From Luteimonas sp. RC10 (GTDB lineage: Bacteria; Pseudomonadota; Gammaproteobacteria; Xanthomonadales; Xanthomonadaceae), in the NCBI RefSeq assembly GCF_014192745.1, contig NZ_JACHYJ010000004.1, positions 124,001 to 188,000 of the forward strand: a stretch of DNA of 64,000 nt, written 5' to 3'. Numbering within the stretch: position 1 is the stretch's first letter; the number at the start of each line of letters is the position of its first letter. A program made the translations under genes and the position numbers. The notes under the pieces are model-generated. The model made no database searches. It worked only from the letters and a program-made list of their open reading frames with translations, and was not told the origin of the DNA. This document shows, in pieces, positions 7,750-22,232 of this stretch.

Positions 7750-10700
7750 TCACGGCTCGACCACCGTGATCTGCTCGGGGACCGATCGACCGACACCGCG
7801 CAGCTGCGGCCGGTACATGTCCTCGACCAGCGGCGGCGGCACGGTGTAGGTGCCGGGACTGACCGCGCGGACCAGGTAGAACACCCGCGCGGTGCGGCCG
7901 CTGTCGAGCTTGAGCGCGGCGACGAAGCGGTCGTCGCGGTACTCCTCGTGCTGCACGGTCGCCTGGCTGCCGCGTTCGGTGATCCGGATGCCGTCGACCA
8001 CGACATCGGCCCACTGCTTGCCGTCGCCGAGATTGAAGTTCTCCACCTCCAGGCCCGCCGGCAACAGGTCGGTCAGCAGCGCGTCGGGCATGTCGCGGTC
8101 GGCCACCACCGACACTGCGACGATGAGTGCATCGCCCTCGGCCAGCGGCCCAGGTGTCCACGGCTGACCGTCGGTGCCGTAGAGCCGGCGCTCGACCTTC
8201 AGCGCACTGGCATCGGCGGCCGGCGCCTGCAGCGGCACACCGGCGACATCGATGCTGGCGTACATCGGCGGTTCGCCCTTGGGCACGAAGCGCACCCCGC
8301 GGCGCAGCCCGGCCTCGTCGAAGGCACGTCCGACGATCGCCGCCGGGGCGATCGCCTCCTCGACCTCGCCCTCTTGCAGCGTGCCCGACACCCGGCGGTT
8401 CTGATCGGCCGTCAGGGCCCGACCCAGCCGCGCGATCGCGATCTGCTCCTGGGTGCTCAGGTACATCCAGCTGCGCTGCCGACGGGCGTCGATCTCGCGG
8501 CCGATGTCGACCGCGCGGGCGTCGTAGGTGGGCTTGGCCATGTCGCGCTCGTGGGTCAGCGCGATCATCAGCGAGGCATCACGCAACGGCGAGCCGTAGT
8601 CCCACAGATAGCCCGGGCGGTCGCCCTTGAACGCGAACCCGGCCTCGATCGCCCGCTCGCCGCGGGCCTTGTCGCCCTGCAGCGACAGCGCCAAGCCCAG
8701 ATGCACCAGCGGCAGGCCGGTCCGTGCCTTCGCGCGCTCGTTGTCGTAGAGCCCGCGCAGCGTGCCCAGTGGCGCACGGTTGACCCGCGCGAGCACGTAG
8801 CCGGCGTAGGCCTGATAGGCGAAACGCAGGTGGTCACGCTCGTTCTGGCCGTAGAAGCCGTCGCCGCCCGACAACAAGTCCTCGGACAAGCGCTCGAGCG
8901 CCTTCTGCAGCACGCCTTCCGGCACCGCGAAACCGGCGTCACGCGCATCGAGCAGGAACTCGACGATGTACGGCGTGAGCATCGGATTGACGTCGCCGTC
9001 GCCGCCCCACATCGAGAAGTGCCCGGTGCCGACCTGCATCGCCGCCAGCCGGCCGAACGCGGCCTCGACCACCCGGCGCCGCTTGCCGGCGTCGATGTCG
9101 CGGATGCCCAGCATCGAGACGGTCGCATCGTCGAGTTGCAGCGCCGCGTAACCGCGACTGGTGGTCTGCTCGGCGCAGCCATAGGGATAGTGCAACGCAC
9201 CGTCGATCGCGGCGGCGAATGGAATCGGCGGCAGCGCGCTGACCGAGACCCGCGCCGTGACCGAGCCGGGCATCAGCCCGGACATGGCGCCGGTGTCGAG
9301 GGTCAGTGGCGTGGTGCCGTCGAGCACCCGCGTGCTCGAGCGCAACACCGCCGGCCACGCCGGCCGCACCGGCAGGTCGTAGCTGCGATCGACGCGGTGG
9401 CCGTTGCCGTCGACGCGCACGCGGACCTTGGCGACGGTATAGCCGGACTGCGCGGTCAGCGGGAAGCGCAGCGTGGTCTTGTCGCCAGCGGCCAGCGACA
9501 CCCGGCGACTGCCCTCGCCAATCGCCAGCGGCCCGACGCCGTCGACGCGGACGTCGAACTCGCCTGCCCGCCCACTGAAATTGGTCAAGTCCAGGGTCAC
9601 CGTGCTGCGGTCGCCAGGCGCGAGCACCCGCGGCATGCTGGCCTCGGCAACGACCGGCGCGCGCACCAGGGTCTCGACATCGCGACTGCCGTAGCGGTCG
9701 GCCGAGAACACCAGCGCCGAGACCCGCAGCGTGCCGTTGAAGTCGGGCAGTTGCAGCGGCACGCGCGCATTGCCGCGGGCGTCGAGCTTCACCGGGCCTG
9801 CGAACAGATCGACGGTCTGCACGCGTGCGGTGGGGCGACGCGCCTGCGGCAGCGAGGCCAGTGGCGCGTCGCCGCCGAAGCGCAGCTTCGCCGTGCCGCC
9901 CTCGTAGCTTTCGATGATCCGCCCATAGAGATCGTAGGCATCGACGCCGAACCGGCGCTGCGCGAAGAAATGCCGCCAGGCATCGGGCACCGGGAAGCGG
10001 GTGATGTTGAGGATGCCCACATCGACCGCCGAGACCGTGACCCAGGCCGACTGGCCGGCCAGTTGCGGTGCGCTCACGGTGACCTGCATCGGGCCTTCGG
10101 GGCGGACCTGCTCCGGCGCCCGCAGCCCGACCGCGACCCGGCGATCGCGCCGCTGCATCGGCACATGCGCGATGCCGACCGCACGCGCCGGCGTGACCGC
10201 ACTCGCGGCACTGCCACCGCGAAACACCAGCGCGGTGACGTAGACGTCGTGACGTTCCCACTCCTCGGTGACCGGGATCTCGAACGTGCTGCCCGGCTTG
10301 GCATCGATCTCGTGCAGATAGAGCATGCGGTCGCTTTCGACCATCAGCAGGCCCTTGCCCGGATGCGGCGGCGTGACCGTGACGCGCATCGTGTCGCCGG
10401 CGCGATACCCGGTCTTGTCCAGCGCGACCTTGACCTTGTCGGGCCGCGCGTCGAGCCCGCGGTTGTCGTCGTCCCAGCCCCAGCCGGCACGGAAGGGATA
10501 GCGCGAGACCAGCTTGGTCTGCGGGTCCTCGACATCGATGCGGTACTCGCCCCACTCCACCGGTACATCGAAGCGTGCGGCGGCAGTGCCGGCATCGACA
10601 CTGCGCGTGTCCACCGTCTCGAAGCGCTGCGTGTACTCGTAGCGCCAGCCATCGTCGTCGTTGCGCCAGTGGTAGTCGCGATGCTCGCGCACCAGCGACA

Positions 10701-12678
10701 CCTTCAGGCCCTGCAGCGGCCGCGGCTTGCCGTCCTGACCCACACGCACCAGCTCGAAGCGTGCCGTGCCATTGGCATCGGCGCCGTCGTCGGGGTCGAA
10801 CAGCGGGCGCACCCCGACCAGCGCGTCGGCCGGCCACAGCACCCGCTTGAGTGTGCGGTTGACGCTGCGCCCGCCGGTTTCGAACAGGCTGCCGGAGACG
10901 ATCGCCGCGATCGGCGTGACCGGTCTGGCCTCGTCGGGCAGCGCGATATCGGCCTGCAGGCGACCCTGCGCATCGAGCGCCTCATCGACGACATCCTTGG
11001 CCTCGCGCGGCAGATCCACAGTCGGGTCACCGAAGACGAAGCCCGGCAGGCCCTCGACCGGCGTGCGCTCGACGGCCACCGCGAGGCGCGCGGTGAAGCG
11101 ATTGCCCGCCGCCGGCGCACCGTAGAGATAGGCGCCGGTCGCCTGCAGCCGCAGCGGCTGCCCCGGGCGCAGCGTCGCCTGCGCGGCGTCGAGGTCGAGC
11201 TTCATGCGCTCGGGCAGGAACTCCTCGATCCGCAAGGTCATGCCCTGCACCGCCTCGCGGCTCGCCGGATCGGTGCGGAACTCCACGCGCCAGCTGCCGG
11301 TCGGCGCATCCACCGGGATCTCCTGCTCGAACCGGACGTAGCCGCCCTCGCCCGGCTCGATGCGACGCTCGAGGAAGGTCTTGCCGTCGGGCTGGCGCAG
11401 GCGGGCGAACAACGTCTGCGCACGGCCGTCCTTCGCCTGCACCGGGCGTCCGTCCTGGTCGCGCAGCAGCGCCGAGACGCGGACTGTCTCCCCGGGGCGG
11501 TAGAGATCGCGCCCCGACCAGGCGAACACATCGAACCAGGCCTGCTCCCGGCCACCGACCGCGAACTCCGACAGGTCCAGCGCCGGCTGGTTGAACGGCA
11601 GCATCGACACATCGCCGCCCCGAGTGGCGACCAGCACGTGCGCCGCATCGAGCGTGTAGTCGAGCATCGCATTGCCGCGCGCGTCGGTCTTGGCGCGGAA
11701 GACCGTCTCGCCCTTGCCGTCGAGCACCTTGAGCTCGGCATTGCCGATCGGCGCGCCGTCCTGCAGCGACGCTGTATGCACGAACATCCGCTCGCGGTAG
11801 GCGCGCGCGTGCAGGCCGATGTCGCTGACGGTGAAGAACGCGGTCTCGAACTGGTCGGTGAACGCGCCGGTGCGCTTCATCACCGCAAAGTACAGCCCGG
11901 GCTGCTGCAGTTCCTTGATGCCCTGCAACGGCAGATAGGTCAGCACGCGCTCGTTGCGCGCGCCGTCGATCGAAAACCGGTTGACGTACACCGGCTTGGC
12001 CAACTGCGACAGCGGCGTGCGGCCGCTGTAGCCGTAGTGGTCGTCGAGATCCCAGCTGCCGCGCCGGCCGCCGCGCTGGTACTGAGTGAAGAACGCAGGC
12101 AACGAGGCGTCGTCGACGCGCAGGAACTCAACATCGACCTCGTCGACATTGATCGAGACGATCGGCAGGCCGCGCGATTCCTTCGCCGGCAGCACGCTGC
12201 CCTGCGAGGCGAAGCCGACGACCGGATCGAGCTCGCCGGTGAACACCTTGCGCTCGAGATCCTGGCCCAGCGTGCTGCCGTCGGCTGCGGTCAGCTTGCC
12301 GGAAATGCGCACCGTGTAGTCGCGGTTGGCCTCGACATGCGGGAAACGCAGCACCTTGCCGTCGTCGTCGAGCGTCCAGCTGCCCTCACGACCGGCATTG
12401 TCGGCCAGGGTCACCAGCGCATCGAAATCCTGCGTGCCGACCAGTGGCTGCGAGAACTCGAGGGCCAGCGACAGCGCACCATCATGCTGGTCGGGAAATG
12501 CCCGTACCAGGCCGAACCCCTCGACCTGCGCGCGCTCGGTGCGAATCGCCTCGCCGCCCGCCGTGGGCACCTGACCCCCGACATCACGCCGGCAGCCGGC
12601 CACGAACATGACCGCCAGTACGAGCACCAGCACCGCGCTGCAACGGGCGCCAACGCGCCCCCACATTCCGATCGACAT
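7750..12678 (-). CDS. yfhM: Bacterial alpha-2-macroglobulin, YfhM-type periplasmic lipoprotein protease trap
   Basis: A 1642-residue lipoprotein. The signal peptide ends in the lipobox VAGC with Cys29; the next residue is Arg, not Asp, which favours outer-membrane sorting under the Lol rule. A chain of macroglobulin domains follows (with FDVFAWSGRDLYRPGETV near residue 400). The thioester motif GCAEQ places the reactive Cys at residue 1168 (Cys1187 in E. coli YfhM). Next come the helical thioester domain and a C-terminal receptor-like domain. These proteins covalently trap foreign proteases in the periplasm and are thought to protect the envelope together with PBP1C. The ATG at 12676-12678 has GGGGA upstream. 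Its partner pbpC lies downstream on the same strand but is separated by 2.4 kb, an unusual break of this pair. Confidence 0.95.
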   Translation of the reverse strand: MSIGMWGRVGARCSAVLVLVLAVMFVAGCRRDVGGQVPTAGGEAIRTERAQVEGFGLVRAFPDQHDGALSLALEFSQPLVGTQDFDALVTLADNAGREGSWTLDDDGKVLRFPHVEANRDYTVRISGKLTAADGSTLGQDLERKVFTGELDPVVGFASQGSVLPAKESRGLPIVSINVDEVDVEFLRVDDASLPAFFTQYQRGGRRGSWDLDDHYGYSGRTPLSQLAKPVYVNRFSIDGARNERVLTYLPLQGIKELQQPGLYFAVMKRTGAFTDQFETAFFTVSDIGLHARAYRERMFVHTASLQDGAPIGNAELKVLDGKGETVFRAKTDARGNAMLDYTLDAAHVLVATRGGDVSMLPFNQPALDLSEFAVGGREQAWFDVFAWSGRDLYRPGETVRVSALLRDQDGRPVQAKDGRAQTLFARLRQPDGKTFLERRIEPGEGGYVRFEQEIPVDAPTGSWRVEFRTDPASREAVQGMTLRIEEFLPERMKLDLDAAQATLRPGQPLRLQATGAYLYGAPAAGNRFTARLAVAVERTPVEGLPGFVFGDPTVDLPREAKDVVDEALDAQGRLQADIALPDEARPVTPIAAIVSGSLFETGGRSVNRTLKRVLWPADALVGVRPLFDPDDGADANGTARFELVRVGQDGKPRPLQGLKVSLVREHRDYHWRNDDDGWRYEYTQRFETVDTRSVDAGTAAARFDVPVEWGEYRIDVEDPQTKLVSRYPFRAGWGWDDDNRGLDARPDKVKVALDKTGYRAGDTMRVTVTPPHPGKGLLMVESDRMLYLHEIDAKPGSTFEIPVTEEWERHDVYVTALVFRGGSAASAVTPARAVGIAHVPMQRRDRRVAVGLRAPEQVRPEGPMQVTVSAPQLAGQSAWVTVSAVDVGILNITRFPVPDAWRHFFAQRRFGVDAYDLYGRIIESYEGGTAKLRFGGDAPLASLPQARRPTARVQTVDLFAGPVKLDARGNARVPLQLPDFNGTLRVSALVFSADRYGSRDVETLVRAPVVAEASMPRVLAPGDRSTVTLDLTNFSGRAGEFDVRVDGVGPLAIGEGSRRVSLAAGDKTTLRFPLTAQSGYTVAKVRVRVDGNGHRVDRSYDLPVRPAWPAVLRSSTRVLDGTTPLTLDTGAMSGLMPGSVTARVSVSALPPIPFAAAIDGALHYPYGCAEQTTSRGYAALQLDDATVSMLGIRDIDAGKRRRVVEAAFGRLAAMQVGTGHFSMWGGDGDVNPMLTPYIVEFLLDARDAGFAVPEGVLQKALERLSEDLLSGGDGFYGQNERDHLRFAYQAYAGYVLARVNRAPLGTLRGLYDNERAKARTGLPLVHLGLALSLQGDKARGERAIEAGFAFKGDRPGYLWDYGSPLRDASLMIALTHERDMAKPTYDARAVDIGREIDARRQRSWMYLSTQEQIAIARLGRALTADQNRRVSGTLQEGEVEEAIAPAAIVGRAFDEAGLRRGVRFVPKGEPPMYASIDVAGVPLQAPAADASALKVERRLYGTDGQPWTPGPLAEGDALIVAVSVVADRDMPDALLTDLLPAGLEVENFNLGDGKQWADVVVDGIRITERGSQATVQHEEYRDDRFVAALKLDSGRTARVFYLVRAVSPGTYTVPPPLVEDMYRPQLRGVGRSVPEQITVVEP

Positions 12679-12747
12679 CCCGATTCCCCGCCTGGCAACC
12701 GGCGCAGTATAGGAACGCCAAGCCCTCAACGCGCACTTTTCAAAACC

Positions 12748-12896
12748 GGGGTCAGAGTGCATTTCCCCAATGCGGCAGGCATGCGAAAGGCCAGAATCAA
12801 CGTGACGGCGCCCAAAAGCGACGGGGCCAACAGGCAAGGCGCCCAAAAAGCGAAGGGGTCAGAATGTCTTTTCCTTGGAAAAGGCACTCTGACCCC
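12748..12896. repeat. Dispersed GGGGTCAGA palindrome (42 bp) plus a solitary half copy
   Basis: The full element at 12855-12896 has arms of 20 bp (12855-12874 and 12877-12896), only two mismatches and a 2-bp loop. A half copy, GGGGTCAGAGTGC, is at 12748-12760. Between them a short direct repeat, GGCGCCCAAAA, occurs twice (about 12807 and 12840). On the minus strand the hairpin lies 28 bp after the gyrA stop and is followed by TTCGCTTTTT, so it may also end gyrA transcription. I recall GGGGTCAGAGTGC strings as dispersed REP-like elements in this family; that is memory, not shown here. Confidence 0.75.
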
Positions 12897-12923
12897 AGTT
12901 TGGACGCCGGATTCTAAGCGGCG

Positions 12924-15650
<2,727 letters not shown>

Positions 15651-15787
15651 CTAGAGGGCTTGCATCCTGTCTGCGCGGCCCGGTTTTTTCGGCATCGGCG
15701 CAAGGCGCCGACACTGCGCGTACCGGCCGCCGGCGACGCGATCAAAACGACAGGAAATCATAGCACAAACGCCATGCCCGCCCCAGG
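15651..15787 (-). promoter_or_regulatory. gyrA leader: extended -10 promoter and 5' UTR hairpin
   Basis: Read on the minus strand, TGCTATGAT (15757-15765) is an extended -10 element (TGnTATGAT). No good -35 is visible, as is common for this promoter type. Transcription would begin near 15750, giving a leader of about 100 nt. Within it TCGGCGC/GCGCCGA (15695-15701 and 15705-15711) forms a 7-bp stem with a 3-nt loop, followed by an A-run in the transcript. It is therefore not an intrinsic terminator. Supercoiling-sensitive control is known for gyrA in other bacteria but cannot be read from this sequence. Confidence 0.5.
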
Positions 15788-15912
15788 GTTTCCGACGTAA
15801 AAACAAGCACTTGGCGCAATACGATGCGGCATTTCCGGGCCCTGCCCCGCTTTCCGGCCAGCCGGCCGCACGATCGGGCGCCATCGCCTCCGATCGCGCA
15901 GGCGGGCCGACC

Positions 15913-16971
15913 TCAGCCAAACAGGGCGCGCATCGCCTCGGTCGTGGGGCGTTCGACCACGCCGCGCTCGGTCACGATCGCGTCGATCAGCGCGCCTGGG
16001 GTCACATCGAACACCGGATTCCAGGCCTGGATGCCGTCGGCGACCGTGCGACTGCCACCCACACCGAACAGTTCACCCGGGTCGCGCTGCTCGATCTCGA
16101 TCATCTCGCCCGACGGCGTGTCCATGTCGACGGTCGAGGACGGCGCGACGACCATGAACTTCACGCCGTGGTGGCGGGCGGCGATCGCCAGCTGGTAGGT
16201 GCCGATCTTGTTGGCGGTGTCGCCGTTGGCGCAGATGCGGTCGGCACCGACGACCACCCACTGCACGAAGCCGCCCTTCATCAGGTGCGAGGCGGCCGAG
16301 TCGGCGATCAGGGTCGCGTCGATGCCATCCTGCTGCAGTTCCCACACCGTCAACCGGGCGCCCTGCAACCAGGGCCGGGTTTCGCCGGCGAAGACCTTGG
16401 CGATGCGGCCCTGCGCCATGCCCGCGCGGATCACGCCCAGCGCGGTGCCGAAGCCGGCGGTCGCCAGTGAACCGGTGTTGCAGTGGGTCAGCACCCCGCT
16501 GCCCGGTGCGATCAGCGCCGCGCCGAGCGCGCCCATGTGCCGGTTCGCGGCGAGGTCCTCGTCGGCGATCGCCTGCGCCTCGCGCGCCAGCACCTCGCGC
16601 CAGTCGCGGCCCGCGGCCGCCAGCACCCGGCGCATGCGCGCCAAGGCCCAGGCCAGGTTCACCGCGGTCGGACGCGCGGCGTTCAACCGCTGCAGCGCTG
16701 GCTCGAGCTTGGCCAGCGCGGCCGCACCGTCGTCGGCCTCGATCTCACGCGCGCCCAGCACCGCGCCCCAGGCGGCCGCGATGCCGATCGCCGGCGCGCC
16801 GCGCACGGTCAGCGCATGGATCGCCTGGGCGACCTCGTCGCTGGTCGTGCAGGTCGCATGCTCGACCACGAACGGCAGCTTGCGCTGGTCGAGCAGTTCG
16901 AGCGTGTCGCCGGTCCACAGGATCGGGCGGATGTGGTCGTAACGGTCGAAGTCGAGGGGGGATGCGTTCAT
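15913..16971 (-). CDS. mtnA: S-methyl-5-thioribose-1-phosphate isomerase
   Basis: A 352-residue enzyme of the methionine salvage pathway that converts methylthioribose-1-phosphate to methylthioribulose-1-phosphate. It has the eIF2B-like fold: [13 protein letters not shown] near residue 53 and [19 protein letters not shown] carrying the catalytic Cys. [22 protein letters not shown] carries the catalytic Asp. The ATG at 16969-16971 gives [19 protein letters not shown], the normal family length. The frame stays open for 250 codons upstream through low-complexity repeats, but those encode Ser-Glu/Pro-Glu runs and are not part of the gene. No other salvage genes are adjacent. It is 262 bp upstream of gyrA on the same strand. 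Confidence 0.95.
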   Translation of the reverse strand: MNASPLDFDRYDHIRPILWTGDTLELLDQRKLPFVVEHATCTTSDEVAQAIHALTVRGAPAIGIAAAWGAVLGAREIEADDGAAALAKLEPALQRLNAARPTAVNLAWALARMRRVLAAAGRDWREVLAREAQAIADEDLAANRHMGALGAALIAPGSGVLTHCNTGSLATAGFGTALGVIRAGMAQGRIAKVFAGETRPWLQGARLTVWELQQDGIDATLIADSAASHLMKGGFVQWVVVGADRICANGDTANKIGTYQLAIAARHHGVKFMVVAPSSTVDMDTPSGEMIEIEQRDPGELFGVGGSRTVADGIQAWNPVFDVTPGALIDAIVTERGVVERPTTEAMRALFG

Positions 16972-17086
16972 GGCGCCATTGTAGTTCGAGGGTGTTGGAT
17001 TGCTGTTGGGCAGGCTCGGGGAGCCGTTCGCGCTTGGCTCTGCCCCCGCCTCGCCAGACGTCAGCGCTCTGGTTCGGCTTTGGTTC

Positions 17087-17188
17087 GGCTCTGACTCTGA
17101 CTCTGACTCTGACTCTGGCTCTGACTCTGACTCTGGCTCTGACTCTGACTCTGACTCTGGCTCTGGCTCTGGCTTTGGCTTTGGCTCC
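17087..17188. repeat. Hexanucleotide microsatellite, 17 units of G(A/G)CTCT
   Basis: Seventeen consecutive hexamers run from 17087 to 17188: mainly GACTCT and GGCTCT, ending in two GGCTTT and one GGCTCC. The tract lies 116 bp upstream of the mtnA start, beside a large inverted repeat. Because the unit is six bases, length changes would not shift any reading frame crossing it. Reading through it gives Ser-Glu/Pro-Glu or Asp-Ser type repeats in some frames, none with recognisable flanking domains. I treat it as non-coding, with likely copy-number variation between strains. Confidence 0.85.
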
Positions 17189-17201
17189 GCGCTTTTGACG
17201 T

Positions 17202-17693
17202 ATCGAGCCGTAAAGCGAGCCGAGCATCGCAGGACGACGGGGTCGAAGAGCAGCCCTTGTCTGAGCGTAGCGAGTTTGGGCTGCGTGCCCCGTCGTCCGA
17301 GAAGCACAGGGGGCCGCCGCGGCTGTATCGCGGCGGATCGCGTCCGGCGAAAGGACCTTTTGGTTTCTTTTGGGTCCCTCCAAAAGAAACTCGCCCGCGC
17401 AGCGGGCGAAAGCCGTGCACCGGCCTTGGCATTGGCTGTTTGCTTGGGCTGTTCTGAGAACGCGGAAAACAGGATCAAGTCCACAGCTTCCGCGCGCGAC
17501 GCGCGCGGCTTACTTTTGTCTTGGCAAAAGTAAGCAAAACCGCCGTCGCCGGACGCGATCCGCCGCATGAAGCCGCGGCGGTGCCCTCCGCGCCTCGCCT
17601 GGCGCGGCACACAGCCCAAACTCGCTGCGCTCAGACAAGGGCTGCTCTTCGGCCGCGCCAGGCTCCGGTGCTCGGCTCGCTTTACGGCTCGAT
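17202..17693. repeat. 492-bp nested inverted-repeat island
   Basis: The ends ATCGAGCCGTAAAGCGAGCC (17202-17221) and their complement (17674-17693) are inverted. Inside, 49-bp arms at 17241-17289 and 17606-17654 match with three mismatches. Next, 21-bp arms at 17330-17350 and 17546-17566 are perfectly complementary. The central part holds two small hairpins: TTCTTTTGG/CCAAAAGAA (about 17365-17388) and CTTACTTTTG/CAAAAGTAAG (about 17509-17534). No ORF crossing it has a credible product. The organisation resembles a non-autonomous palindromic element between epmA and mtnA, two genes pointing the same way. Confidence 0.85.
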
Positions 17694-17736
17694 GGAAAAG
17701 CCACAGCAAAGGCAACAGCAACAGCAAAGCGAAGGG

Positions 17737-21343
<3,607 letters not shown>

Positions 21344-21472
21344 TCAGGGCGTCGGCTCGGACGCCAGCCGATACGCGCTTAGCCGCGCATCCAGTGTCCC
21401 CTGTGTGCAACTCGACGAGATGATGGTCGACGTCGTAGACGTACCGCGCCGAAGCTCGCCATCCGCGCGCGG
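21344..21472 (-). pseudogene. C-terminal remnant of a VOC-superfamily (FosA/glyoxalase-like) gene, frameshifted
   Basis: Directly after the zipA stop the minus strand reads YVYDVDHHLVELHTGD in one frame (from 21443). This matches the metal-binding end of vicinal-oxygen-chelate proteins (consensus like YFxDPDGHxxELHxGD, where the Glu is a metal ligand). One base later the frame shifts, and the next frame continues LDARLSAYRLASEPTP and stops at 21344-21346. That continuation has the LxxRLxAYR pattern typical of the same family's tail. Only about 42 codons remain, with no start and no N-terminal half, so it is a decaying gene end rather than a functional gene. The match is by eye; the frameshift could alternatively be a sequencing error in a gene otherwise missing. 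Confidence 0.5.
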
Positions 21473-22219
21473 TTACCAGCGCGGGCTGCGGGTCACCGGC
21501 GGTGCGTCGCGTTCGCGGTCCCAGGCGCGCAGTTCGTCGCGCAGGCCGGCGATGCGCTGGCGGCCCAGCGCATTGCGCTGCTCGTCGAGCAACACGCCGT
21601 CGAGCAGTTCGGCCATCCGCTCGGCGGTCGGCAGCATCGTGTCCCAGGCGTCGAGCGCACGGACCGGCGCCGGCAGGGTCAGGAAGAAGGCGATCGCCGG
21701 CGTTTCCAGGGTCTGGATCTCGGCCATCTCGAAACTGCCGGGGCTGCGGATGTTGGCGACGCTGAAGATCGGGCCGCGCTCGGGGTGGCCGTCGACGAGG
21801 CGGTGGAACACGTTCATGTGGCCGTAGGTCAGGCCGGTCTTCTCGGCCGCGACCACGATGTCCGGCCCGCGCAGCACATTGCCCGCACGCGCGGCGATGT
21901 ACAGCGTGACGATCTTGTCGAAGTCGTCGGTGTTGCGCTTGCCCAGCTCGCTGTTGGGCGAGACCGTGCCGACGGTGCGATCGAGCAGATCCATCTCCGC
22001 CTGCACCGCATCGCCGTCGCCCGGCGCCTGCGCCGGTTCGCTCTCGCCCAGTTCGCGTTCGAGCTGCGCGCCGAGCGTCGGCTCGCGGCGTGCGTCCTCG
22101 GCAGGCGCGATGCGCCGCCCCTGTCCGCCGCGCGGGCGCGTCCCGAAGTACCAGATCGCCGCCATCAGCAGCGCGCCGGCGACGATGATTCCGATACGCA
22201 GCATCCACTCATCGGTCAT
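21473..22219 (-). CDS. zipA: Cell division protein ZipA
   Basis: A 248-residue bitopic inner-membrane protein that tethers FtsZ to the membrane at the division site. Residues 6-24 form the N-terminal transmembrane segment (N-out), followed by a short charged linker (about 25-95, much shorter than in E. coli). The globular C-terminal domain that binds the FtsZ tail covers about 100-230 (FDKIVTLYIAARAG to ELLDGVLLDEQRNAL). The ATG at 22217-22219 has AGGAG upstream. It begins 14 bp after the smc stop and leads into ligA, the order common in gammaproteobacteria (zipA-ligA), here joined to smc. Confidence 0.93.
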   Translation of the reverse strand: MTDEWMLRIGIIVAGALLMAAIWYFGTRPRGGQGRRIAPAEDARREPTLGAQLERELGESEPAQAPGDGDAVQAEMDLLDRTVGTVSPNSELGKRNTDDFDKIVTLYIAARAGNVLRGPDIVVAAEKTGLTYGHMNVFHRLVDGHPERGPIFSVANIRSPGSFEMAEIQTLETPAIAFFLTLPAPVRALDAWDTMLPTAERMAELLDGVLLDEQRNALGRQRIAGLRDELRAWDRERDAPPVTRSPRW

Positions 22220-22232
22220 TGGCGGTGTTCTC

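Noticed and set aside
15692-15715. Intrinsic terminator in the gyrA leader
   Set aside because: In the gyrA transcript the hairpin is followed by an A-run, not a U-run; the T-run lies on the opposite side for termination.
16972-17727. N-terminal extension of mtnA through the hexamer tract and palindrome
   Set aside because: The extended product has SE/PE dipeptide repeats and no homology; the normal MtnA length starts at 16971.
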